A stretch of DNA of 64,000 nt from Nakamurella aerolata (GTDB lineage: Bacteria > Actinomycetota > Actinomycetes > Mycobacteriales > Nakamurellaceae). Below the pieces are notes generated by a model. The model was given only the letters and a program-made list of their open reading frames with translations, did not search any database and was not told the origin of the DNA. Location: NCBI RefSeq assembly GCF_013002705.1, contig NZ_JABEND010000007.1:124001-188000 (forward strand), read 5' to 3'. The translations under genes and the position numbers were made by a program. Position 1 is the stretch's first letter, and each line of letters opens with the position of its first letter. Below, piece by piece: positions 27,991 to 40,100 of the stretch.

Positions 27991-29013
27991 TCAGCCCGCG
28001 GGGCGCGCGTCCGGCGAGCCGGGGCGTGGCGCGGCGATCCCATCGCCGGGCGGCGACTGCGAGGTCAGCGCGATGAACGCTTGATCAAGGCTGTGCGCGG
28101 TGATCTCGACGTCGCGGGCCTGCGTCCGGGTGAGCAGGAACCTGGCCAACTGGTCGGAGTCGGTGGTGTGGAAGGTGACGACCTCGCCGTTGATGTCCGC
28201 GCCGGTGACGGCCGGGAACCTGGCGGCGTCCGCATTGCTCAGGCCGGGCAGGGTGGCCCGCACGGTGCGACCGGATGCCTGCGCCTTGATCGCGGCCGAG
28301 GTGCCGTCGGCCACCAGTTCTCCGTCGCGGATCAGCACGATCCGGTTGGCGTACTGGTCGGCCTCCTCCAGGTAGTGGGTGGCGAACAACACGGTGCGGC
28401 CGCGGCGGGCGTCGGCCTGGATGGCTGTCCAGAAGTCCCGCCGGCCGGTCACGTCCATGCCGGTGGTGGGCTCGTCAAGGACGATCAATGCCGGGTCGCT
28501 GAGCAGCGCCATCGCGAACCGCAGGCGCTGTTGCTCACCACCGGAGCACTTGCCGACCCTAGTACCGGCAAGTCGCTCAATTCCCGCGCGCTGCAACACT
28601 TCCCGGATGTTCTGGGTGTGGTTGAACAGCGATCCGGTGTAGCGCAGCGTCTCCTCGACGGTGAGATCACGCAGCAGCCCGCCGGTCTGCAACACCGCCG
28701 ACACCAAGCCGTGCTCGATGGCCCGGCGCGGCGTGGTACCGAACACCTGCACCGAGCCCGAGGTGGGCTGCGAGAGCCCCAGCAGCATGTCGATGGTGCT
28801 GGTCTTGCCGGCCCCGTTGGGACCGAGGAACGCGACGATCTCGCCAGGCTGAATGGTCAGGTTCAGCCCGCGCACCGCGGCCACCTTGCCGAACGACTTG
28901 CGCAGGTTCTGCAACTGAACCGCCACCGGAGTCGAGGCGCCGGACGGGCGGTTGCGGCGGGCACCGCCGGCCGCCGGGGCGGTTCGCGGGGTTCTCACGA
29001 TGTTCTCGGTCAT
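27991..29013 (-). CDS. ABC transporter ATP-binding protein (DrrA/CcmA type)
   Basis: 340 residues from ATG 29013 (MTENIV); an in-frame start 22 residues earlier lacks support. Walker A GPNGAGKTST, signature CSGGEQQRL (Cys replaces the usual Leu of LSGGQ), Walker B LIVLDEPTTGMD and switch HYLEEAD are present. The C-terminal 100 residues (VTFHTTDSDQLARFL) are the extension of drug-resistance ATPases. First gene of ATPase-permease-kinase-regulator. A perfect 20-bp palindrome lies 57 bp upstream. The ribosome-binding site is weak, so the start is the least certain part. Confidence 0.93.
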   Translation of the reverse strand: MTENIVRTPRTAPAAGGARRNRPSGASTPVAVQLQNLRKSFGKVAAVRGLNLTIQPGEIVAFLGPNGAGKTSTIDMLLGLSQPTSGSVQVFGTTPRRAIEHGLVSAVLQTGGLLRDLTVEETLRYTGSLFNHTQNIREVLQRAGIERLAGTRVGKCSGGEQQRLRFAMALLSDPALIVLDEPTTGMDVTGRRDFWTAIQADARRGRTVLFATHYLEEADQYANRIVLIRDGELVADGTSAAIKAQASGRTVRATLPGLSNADAARFPAVTGADINGEVVTFHTTDSDQLARFLLTRTQARDVEITAHSLDQAFIALTSQSPPGDGIAAPRPGSPDARPAG

Positions 29014-29069
29014 GCCATCGAGCCTGGCCCTGGAACGGGTTCGGCACCGCTGAGAGATGTCACCGGTTC

Positions 29070-29089
29070 GGCATGACATCTGTCATGCC
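29070..29089 (-). promoter_or_regulatory. 20-bp palindrome upstream of the ABC transporter operon
   Basis: GGCATGACATCTGTCATGCC is a perfect dyad with 9-bp arms. A third half site, GATGTCACC, lies at 29056-29064. NarL/DesR-type regulators bind such TGACA-N2-TGTCA dyads, and the operon encodes exactly this type of regulator, so autoregulation is likely. Confidence 0.65.
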
Positions 29090-29202
29090 AAACCGTCACG
29101 CCGCGTCGAGACCCCGGCCGAGTCAACAGATCCGGCCCCGGGTCAACAGGTCCGGTCCGAGTCAATCAGGCCGGCCAGACCCTGCCGACCGGGCGCACCG
29201 GC

Positions 29203-30411
29203 TCAGCCGAGTGCGGCGCGCAGGTCGGTCCAGATGTCTTCCACCTCTTCGATTCCGGTGGAGATCCTGACGGTGCCCGGTGCAATGCCGGCCGCCGCCA
29301 GCGCCCGCGGCGAGTAGTGCCGGTGCGAGGTGCTGGCCGGGTGCATCGCGACCGTCTCCACCCCACCCATCGACGGGGCGTTCTGGATCAGCTGCAGTCG
29401 CCCGATCAGTTGCTGGGCGGCGTCGGCGTCGGCGAGGTCGAACGCCAGCATCGGGCCGAAGCCATTCAACTGTTCCGTCGCCAGCCGATGCTGCGGGTGG
29501 CCGGCAAGGCTCGGGTGATGCACCGCCAGCACATCATCACGTTGCCGCAGGCGGTCGGCAAGCTCGGCGGCGGTGGCACCGGCGGCGCGCATCCGCAGTG
29601 CCAGCGTCGCCATCCCGCGCAGCACCAGCCAGGCCGCGAACGGGTCGAGGGTGCTGCCGGTGGCGACCGCGAACTTCCACGCAGCGCTGCCGAGTTCGGC
29701 GTCGGCGTAGCAGGCGATGCCCGCGGTCACGTCGTCGTGGCCGCCGAGGTACTTGGTGGCTGAATGGATCACCACGTCGGCGCCCAGCTGCAACGGGCGG
29801 CACCCCATGGGAGACGCGAAGGTGTTGTCCACCACCAGCTTTGCCGCTGAGCCTCGAGTCACCTCCGCGATGCCGGCGATGTCGGCGATCGCCGTCATCG
29901 GGTTCGAGATGGTCTCCAGGTACACCGCCGCGGTGTCCGCCCTGAGCGCCGCCCGCACGGCTGCGGGATCGTCCCCCGGCACCGCGGTGAACTCGATGTT
30001 CCAGCGGGCCGCCATGTCGTCGAACAGGCCGGTGGTGCCGCCGTAGATGGATTCCTGGATCACCACGTGCCCGCCGGCCGACAGCAGGCTGCCGAGCACG
30101 GCGTGGATCGCGCCCATTCCGCTGGCGGTGGCAACGGCCAACTCGGCACCCTCGAGGTCGGCCGCCGCGGCCTCCAGCGCACGCACCGTCGGGTTGGCCA
30201 TCCGCGAGTAGCCGTAGGCTCCGCGCGGGTTGTCCAGCGAGTCGGTGAGCGTCGTCGGATCGTCGTGCGCGAAGACGCTGGCCTGGTAGATCGGCTGCGA
30301 GAGCGGGCGTCCGGCCGCAGCGGCAGGACGCGGCGGGTGCACGGTGCGGGTGCCAAGCGCCCGCGGCGTCTGGGTGGTGGTCGGCTGCTGGCCGGCGGCG
30401 GGATCGGTCAT
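29203..30411 (-). CDS. trans-sulfuration PLP enzyme (cystathionine gamma-synthase / methionine gamma-lyase family)
   Basis: 402 residues from ATG 30411; an ATG 9 nt upstream is out of frame. The Cys/Met metabolism fold is intact: YSRMANPTVRALE, ASGMGAIHAVLGSLLSAG, IYGGTTGLFDD, VYLETISNPM, and PLP lysine K220 in HSATKYLGGHDDVTAG. Ending with GTVRISTGIEEVEDIWTDL is typical. Specific activity (synthase, gamma-lyase or beta-lyase) cannot be set by motif. Neighbours do not clarify the pathway, although iscS and a MetE-like gene lie 12-14 kb away. Three imperfect 18-20-bp repeats (GAGTCAACAGATCCGG-like, 29120-29176) follow its stop. Confidence 0.92.
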   Translation of the reverse strand: MTDPAAGQQPTTTQTPRALGTRTVHPPRPAAAAGRPLSQPIYQASVFAHDDPTTLTDSLDNPRGAYGYSRMANPTVRALEAAAADLEGAELAVATASGMGAIHAVLGSLLSAGGHVVIQESIYGGTTGLFDDMAARWNIEFTAVPGDDPAAVRAALRADTAAVYLETISNPMTAIADIAGIAEVTRGSAAKLVVDNTFASPMGCRPLQLGADVVIHSATKYLGGHDDVTAGIACYADAELGSAAWKFAVATGSTLDPFAAWLVLRGMATLALRMRAAGATAAELADRLRQRDDVLAVHHPSLAGHPQHRLATEQLNGFGPMLAFDLADADAAQQLIGRLQLIQNAPSMGGVETVAMHPASTSHRHYSPRALAAAGIAPGTVRISTGIEEVEDIWTDLRAALG

Positions 30412-30527
30412 GGGTTCATGCTCGCACCCTGCTCGCGCCGTGCCCCGGCGCGGTGACCCGGCACAGCGACCCGGCATGGTGACCCGGCGCAGCGTCGGGC
30501 TGCCGAGCCGTGGTTCGGCCGGCGGGG

Positions 30528-32153
30528 TCACCGATCCGCCAGCACCGCATCGATCGCGGCCGCGCCGCCCAGCCCGGAGACTCCACCGCCACGGCGGGAT
30601 CCGGCTCCGGCCAGCACGATCCGCCGGCTGCCGCGCACCTGCACCCCGTAGCGCCGCGCGGCCGGGGAGGCGCTCGCCCCGTCGGCAGAATCCGGAACGG
30701 ACGCCTCGGCTGCCCCGGGTGCTTCGTCGGCATCGGAGGCGAACGGCCACTGCAGCGGCCCGTGAAAGATGTGTCCGCCGGGCATGCCGATCGATTCCTG
30801 CAGGTCGAGTGGCGTTGCCACCTCGACGCAGAACTCGCCGTCTGCGTCGGTGGCGAGGCAGTCCTGCAGCGGCTCGGCCAGATACTGCTGCAGCGCCGCG
30901 AGCGCGGAGTCTCTCGCCTGCCGTTTCCCGCCCTGCGGGTCGCTCGCGAACAGCTCGGCCGGAGTGTGCAGGCCGAAAAGGGTGAGGGTGGCACCGGTCT
31001 CGCCGCCCATGATGCTGGGATCGGTGAGCGAATGGCAGTACACCTCGGCCGGCAGCGGGTGCGGAATGCGTCCGGCGCTCGAGGTCTGCCACGCCGCCTC
31101 CAGCGCACTGAAGTCTTCGGCCAGATGGGTGGTGCCGGCGAACGCCACCTCGGGGTCGACGCCGCTGGCCAGCCTCGGCAGCCGGGTGAGCAGCATGTTG
31201 ACCTTGAGTTGTGCGCCGCTCGGCGGTTCGGCCGGCCTGCCCAACCAGCCGTCGACGATGCTGGGGGCCACCGCGGCCGCCAGCCGATCGGCCCTCAGCT
31301 CCAGCTGGGCGCCGTCGGCGTCGTGCCCGACAAGTGTTACCTCCGAACGGGTTTCGTCCACCCCCGTCACCGTGACGCCGGTGCGCACCGTCACCCCGGC
31401 TTGCCGTGCCCTGGCGATCAGCGCGTCGGTGACGGAGCCCATGCCGCCGATGGGCACCAGCCATTCGCCGGTGCCGCGGCCGATCAGGTGATACAGGAAG
31501 CAGGTGTTCGCCACCAAGGTCTCGTCCCACAGTGAGGCGTGAGTGCCGATCAGCGCGTCGGTGGCGACAACGCCGCGGACGGTGTCGTCGGCGAACCGCC
31601 GGGTGATGGCCGCGCCGATGGGTTCTTCGAAAACGTCCTGCCAGATCTGTGTGCCGGCGGCATCGACAACGGCGCGGCGCAGCTCGTCGCGGCGGCGCAG
31701 CGGGCCGAGCAATGCGGGCGCGAGCACGGCGGCCAGCTCCCCCAGTTCTCCGTAGAACTGTTGCCAGGCAGCGTATTCGGCGCTCGACCCGGTCAACTCG
31801 GCGAACGAGTCGGCGGTCGCCGCGCCCGGCCGGCGCTGCACCAGCAGCCCGAGGTCGCGACCGCGGCGACGCACCGGCGTGTACGACGACACCGGCCGGG
31901 ACGCCAGCGCAAGAGTGATGCCGAGCCGGTCGGCCAACTCGTCCGGAAACAGCGACACCAGGTACGAGTAGCGCGACAGCCGCACGTTGTGCCCGGAAAA
32001 CACCGCGACGCCCTGGGTGGCCCCGCCCAGCCGGCCGGAGCGCTCCAGCAACGTCACCTGGTAGCCGGCGTCGGCGGCAAGGATGGCGGCGACCAGACCG
32101 TTGTGGCCGCCACCGACCACCACCAGCGACCGCTCGTCGGCTGCGGTATTCAT
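30528..32153 (-). CDS. FAD-dependent phytoene-desaturase-like oxidoreductase
   Basis: 541 residues from ATG 32153. The N-terminal dinucleotide-binding motif GGGHNG (14-19) continues to ERSGRLGGA, as in CrtI-type and all-trans-retinol-saturase-type flavoproteins. GWLVPIGGMGSVTDALIARARQAGVTVRTGVTVTGVD contains the family's second glycine motif. The C terminus includes a late G-A-G/x-G-G-G-V segment (LAGAGSRRGGGVSGLGG), the usual FAD-closing region. Residues about 480-505 hold an acidic insertion (SDADEAPGAAEASVPDSADG). No carotenoid gene (crtB, crtE) is adjacent, so a carotenoid role is not supported; the substrate is unknown. SDR-type alternatives are excluded by the fold motifs. Confidence 0.88.
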   Translation of the reverse strand: MNTAADERSLVVVGGGHNGLVAAILAADAGYQVTLLERSGRLGGATQGVAVFSGHNVRLSRYSYLVSLFPDELADRLGITLALASRPVSSYTPVRRRGRDLGLLVQRRPGAATADSFAELTGSSAEYAAWQQFYGELGELAAVLAPALLGPLRRRDELRRAVVDAAGTQIWQDVFEEPIGAAITRRFADDTVRGVVATDALIGTHASLWDETLVANTCFLYHLIGRGTGEWLVPIGGMGSVTDALIARARQAGVTVRTGVTVTGVDETRSEVTLVGHDADGAQLELRADRLAAAVAPSIVDGWLGRPAEPPSGAQLKVNMLLTRLPRLASGVDPEVAFAGTTHLAEDFSALEAAWQTSSAGRIPHPLPAEVYCHSLTDPSIMGGETGATLTLFGLHTPAELFASDPQGGKRQARDSALAALQQYLAEPLQDCLATDADGEFCVEVATPLDLQESIGMPGGHIFHGPLQWPFASDADEAPGAAEASVPDSADGASASPAARRYGVQVRGSRRIVLAGAGSRRGGGVSGLGGAAAIDAVLADR

Positions 32154-32220
32154 CGCTCCTCGTTTCGTTGCGTCCGGTTGATCGCGTCAGGCGCATTGCA
32201 CCCTGTTTATTGGTTCATTG

Positions 32221-32319
32221 CGCTTGTGCGGCTACTGCTCGTGTTGCGCCTATCGCGCCTACTGCTGTTTTTGCGCCCATCGCTCTGACTGCGCCTACTG
32301 TGCCTACTGTGCTGGCGTC
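32221..32319. repeat. degenerate 9-bp satellite upstream of kgd
   Basis: Eleven units of a 9-mer (GCCTACTGC/GCCCATCGC/GCCTACTGT and variants) run without interruption. All three forward frames are open and give simple three-residue repeats, so the array is probably not coding. It lies in the 507-bp gap between the flavoprotein start and kgd. Confidence 0.75.
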
Positions 32320-32585
32320 GTCGCGCCCCGATGGGTCTGGCCCCGTTGCGCCCCGACGTGTTGCGTCGGATTGTCTCCCGGATGTCACCCATGTTGTCTC
32401 ACGTGTTGTCTTCCCGGGACGCCCGCGCCGGGCGGGGGCGGGGCGGCCGGAACGAACCGGACGGGACGCACCGGCTCCGTCACCGAGCGCACTCGGACGA
32501 GCGGATCGGAACCCGGGGCGACCACCCACCGTGCCCGCGCCACCGAGCGCTGCCGGTACCGCAGCAACCCCAATCGCCACTCAAG

Positions 32586-32632
32586 TAGCCCGAAAGGGCT
32601 AACCTGGGATTTGGTACCCCGACAGTTCCCAG
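32586..32632 (+). promoter_or_regulatory. two stem-loops in the kgd leader
   Basis: TAGCCC-GAAA-GGGCTA (32586-32601) is a perfect 6-bp stem with a GNRA tetraloop. CTGGGA (32604-32609) pairs with TCCCAG (32627-32632) over a 17-nt loop. The pair ends about 28 nt before the GTG start of kgd. If transcribed it would be a structured leader; it might instead be a terminator of upstream readthrough. Confidence 0.45.
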
Positions 32633-32660
32633 AAGCAAAGAGAGCAGGCGAAGAGCGACC

Positions 32661-36728
<4,068 letters not shown>

Positions 36729-36766
36729 TTCCGCCCTCCGGGCTTCCACCCGGTCTCCCCGCCCAC

Positions 36767-36820
36767 CCCGGCGGTCGCACACCGCAGCCCTGCGGTGTGC
36801 GACCGCCGGGTTTGTTGTTT
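36767..36820 (+). terminator. intrinsic terminator of kgd
   Basis: A perfect 20-bp stem (36767-36786 with 36791-36810, loop GCCC) is followed by TTTGTTGTTT, about 40 bp after the kgd stop. This is the clearest rho-independent terminator in the window. Confidence 0.92.
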
Positions 36821-37113
36821 CGCCGGACGTTGCGCCCGCGAGGAGATTGGCCCTTCCGTGAAATCCCTTGCCGCACAAAGACTCCGCCCGTGTTGTCACC
36901 GCCAGATTGCCGGCAGCTTGCCGGATCGACGGCTGTCCGGTCGAGCAGGCAATACATTCAGTGAATGGCCGATAAGCCAACCGGGTGAAAACCGACTATT
37001 TGCCGAGCTATCGGCTTCGGTGCTATTGACATCGATATCCCAACGGGCAAAAGGTCAATCCACTATGCATCCGCCGACCCGGGGCGGTACAGGTCAGGAA
37101 GGGGAATCTGCGC
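36821..37113 (+). other. intergenic region upstream of the sedolisin gene
   Basis: About 290 bp with no supported gene. The second half (near 36960-37070) is AT-richer than its surroundings and probably holds the promoter: TTGACA-like bases occur in CTATTGACATCGATATCC near 37025. GGAAGGGG precedes the ATG by about 10 nt. Confidence 0.4.
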
Positions 37114-40100
37114 ATGCTCGCATCATCCAGTGGAGATCATCGCCGCGGACGGGGCCGGTTACTCACCGCTTCGGCCGCGGCGATCTCGTTGCTCGCCGGA
37201 ACTCTGGCGGCGGCACCGGTCTCGGCCGCAACGGCAGACTCCGGCGCCCATCCGGTGGCCAATCCGCCGGCCGCGACAGCGCCAAGGACGCCCGCTGCGG
37301 ACCAACCGGTCGGCAAGGCTCCCAAGGTGGCCGATCCGCCGAAGAGCTCCGCGACCGTGCGGCCGCTGTGCTCAACCATCGTCGCCAAGGACAAGGCCCG
37401 CTGCTTCGCGCTTGCGCTGGAACAGCCGGGCGCGAAGGCAATGGCGCCGGCCCCGACCGGACTGTCACCGGCCGATGTGCAGGACGCCTACAATCTTCCG
37501 GCAGGCGGTGGCGCCGGCCGCACCGTCGGCATCGTCGTCGCCTACGACGCACCGACCGCTGAGGCCGACCTGGTCCACTACCGGCAGCAGTTCGGACTGC
37601 CGCCGCTGCGCGCCGGCCAGTTCAAGAAGATCGACCAACGTGGTGGCACCGACTACCCGCAACCCGATCCCGGTTGGGCCGGTGAGGCCGCCCTGGACGT
37701 CGATGCGGTGACCGCGGTGGCCCCAGAGGCCAACATCGTGCTGGTGGTCGCCGACGACAACTCCTTCGAGAACCTCGGTACCGGTGTGAACGCGGCCGTC
37801 GCCGCGGGCGCCGAAGTGGTGAACAACAGCTACGGCACCGGCTATGACGCCACCGCCGGATCCGGCGAGGACGACACCCTGCTGCCCGTCAACGAGCAGT
37901 ACTACAACCACCCAGGCGTCGCGATCGTCGCCAGCTCAGGCGACTCCGACTACGGGGTCTCGTTCCCGGCGTCGTCCAACTACGTCACCTCGATCGGCGG
38001 CACCTCGCTGGTGAAGGACCCCGCAACGGCGCGGGGCTGGACAGAATCGGTGTGGAGCAACAGCTATGGCGGCGCCGGCAGCGGCTGCTCGGTAGTGTTC
38101 GACAAGCCGGAGTTCCAGCAGGACACCGGCTGCAGCAAGCGCGCCGTCTCCGACGTGAGCGCGGTCGCCGACCCGGCGACCGGGCTGAGCGTCTACTACA
38201 CCTTCGACGGCGGGCAGTGGTCGCAGTACGGCGGCACCAGCCTTTCCGCTCCGCTGATCTCGGGCATCTACGCCTTGGCCGGCAAGCCGGCACCCAACAC
38301 CTACCCGAACAGCTACCCGTACACCAAGACCGGCGCCCTGTTCGACGTGACCCAGGGCAACAACGGCACCTGCAACCCGAGCTATCTGTGCACCGCCGGC
38401 GCCGGTTACGACGGGCCTACCGGACTCGGCACACCGAACGGCTCCGATGCGTTCGGCATCGGCCCGCACGGCACCGTGGCCGGCACTGTCACCGACACGG
38501 CCGGCAAACCCGTTGCCGGGGCGCTGGTTTCCCTCGGCGACGGTGGTTCGGCACGCACCGCCGCGGACGGCACCTACACCCTGGAGGCGCCGCCGGGCAC
38601 CTACACCGCGACGGTCTCGGCGTACGGCTACCGGACGCTGACCAAGAAGAACATCGTCGTCACCGACGGCGGCGCTGTCACCGCCGACTTCACCCTGACC
38701 GCCGCCGCGTTCCGCACCATCAGCGGACGGGTCGCCGACGGCAGTGGCCACGGCTACGCGCTGTACTCCCGGATCGACGTCGCGGGCATGCCGGGCGGCC
38801 CGGTGTACACCGACCCGTACACCGGCAACTACTCGCTGAACCTGCCGCAGGGCGGCAGCTTCGACGCCACCTTCACCGCGATCATCCCCGGCTATCTGCC
38901 GCAAACCAAGACGATCAAGGTGGGCGCTGCCGACCGCAGCCTGAACGTCAGCCTGAAGATCGACCCGGCGGCGGAGAACCCGACCGGATACACCTACACC
39001 ACCACCGGCAAGACCGAAACCTTCGACGCCGCAACGGCTCCGGCCGGCTGGTCGGTGACCAACAACGCGGACCAGCCGGGCTGGGTGTTCACCGACGAGG
39101 GCAAGCGCGGCAACCTGACCGGCGGTGCCGGCGGCTTCGCCATCGTCGACTCGGACAAGAGCGGTTCGGGCAAGACCCAGGACACCTACCTGAACAGCCC
39201 GGCGTACGACCTGTCCAAGGCCAGCAACCCGACGCTGGAGTTCGACACCGCGTTCCGGCAGTACCGGAGCTCCAACGGCGTCGTGCAGTTGTCCACCGAC
39301 AACGGCGCCAGCTGGAGCACCGTGTGGGACGCCAGCAGCACCACCACCACCGGACACGTGCGAGTGGCGCTGCCGGCGCAGGCCAAGGTGGCTGGCGCCA
39401 AGGTGCGGTTCCACTACACCGGCTCGTTCGCCTACTACTGGGAGGTGGACAACGTCTTCGTCGGTAACCGCAAGCTGACTCCGGTGTCCGGTGGCCTGCT
39501 GGAAGGTGTCGTCACCGACAACAACACCGGCGCATTCGTCAAGGGCGCCAAGGTGACCCACGCCGACGACCCGTCGATCACCGCCACCTCCGGCCCGACC
39601 GGTGACCCTGCCGTCGGCGACGGCTTCTACTGGCTGTTCACCCCGAAGACGGGCAAGCAGCCGTTCGTCGCCAGCAAGGCCGGGTACGCCAGCGACACCC
39701 GCACCCCGACGGCACCGGCGAACCTGACCACCCGGCAGGACTTCGTGCTCAAGGCCGGCCGGGTCACGGTGACTCCTGAGAGCATCAACGCCACCGTCAA
39801 GATGGGCGCTTCGGCCACCGCGACGTTGAACCTGAAGAACACCGGCACCGAGCCGGTAAAGGTGACGCTGAGCGAGTCCGGCGGCGGGTTCGTGATGCAG
39901 AGCAAAACCGGTGCCCCGCTGCAAAAGGTGAAGGCCAGCACCGTCAAGGGTTCGATGAAGGCGGCCGCGGCCAAGAACGCGGCCAAGAACGCGGCTGGGG
40001 CCAAGCGAGCGGCGACGGCGAAGGCAGCACCGTTCGCCGCCGCCGGGCCCAGCGCTGACGCCTGGGAACCGGTCGCCGACTACCCGAGCACCATCCAGGA

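Noticed and set aside
28100-28375. Plus-strand frames opposite the ABC ATPase
   Set aside because: They are shadows of the ATPase, whose Walker and signature motifs are all on the minus strand.
29203-32196. A single 997-residue fusion protein covering the PLP enzyme and the region of the flavoprotein
   Set aside because: The upstream two thirds are out of frame with the flavoprotein and made of Arg/Gly-rich shadow sequence; the PLP enzyme is complete from ATG 30411.
32218-32660. Cys/Tyr/Ala-repeat peptide encoded by the 9-bp satellite
   Set aside because: All forward frames through the array are open, so openness carries no information, and there is no start with a ribosome-binding site.
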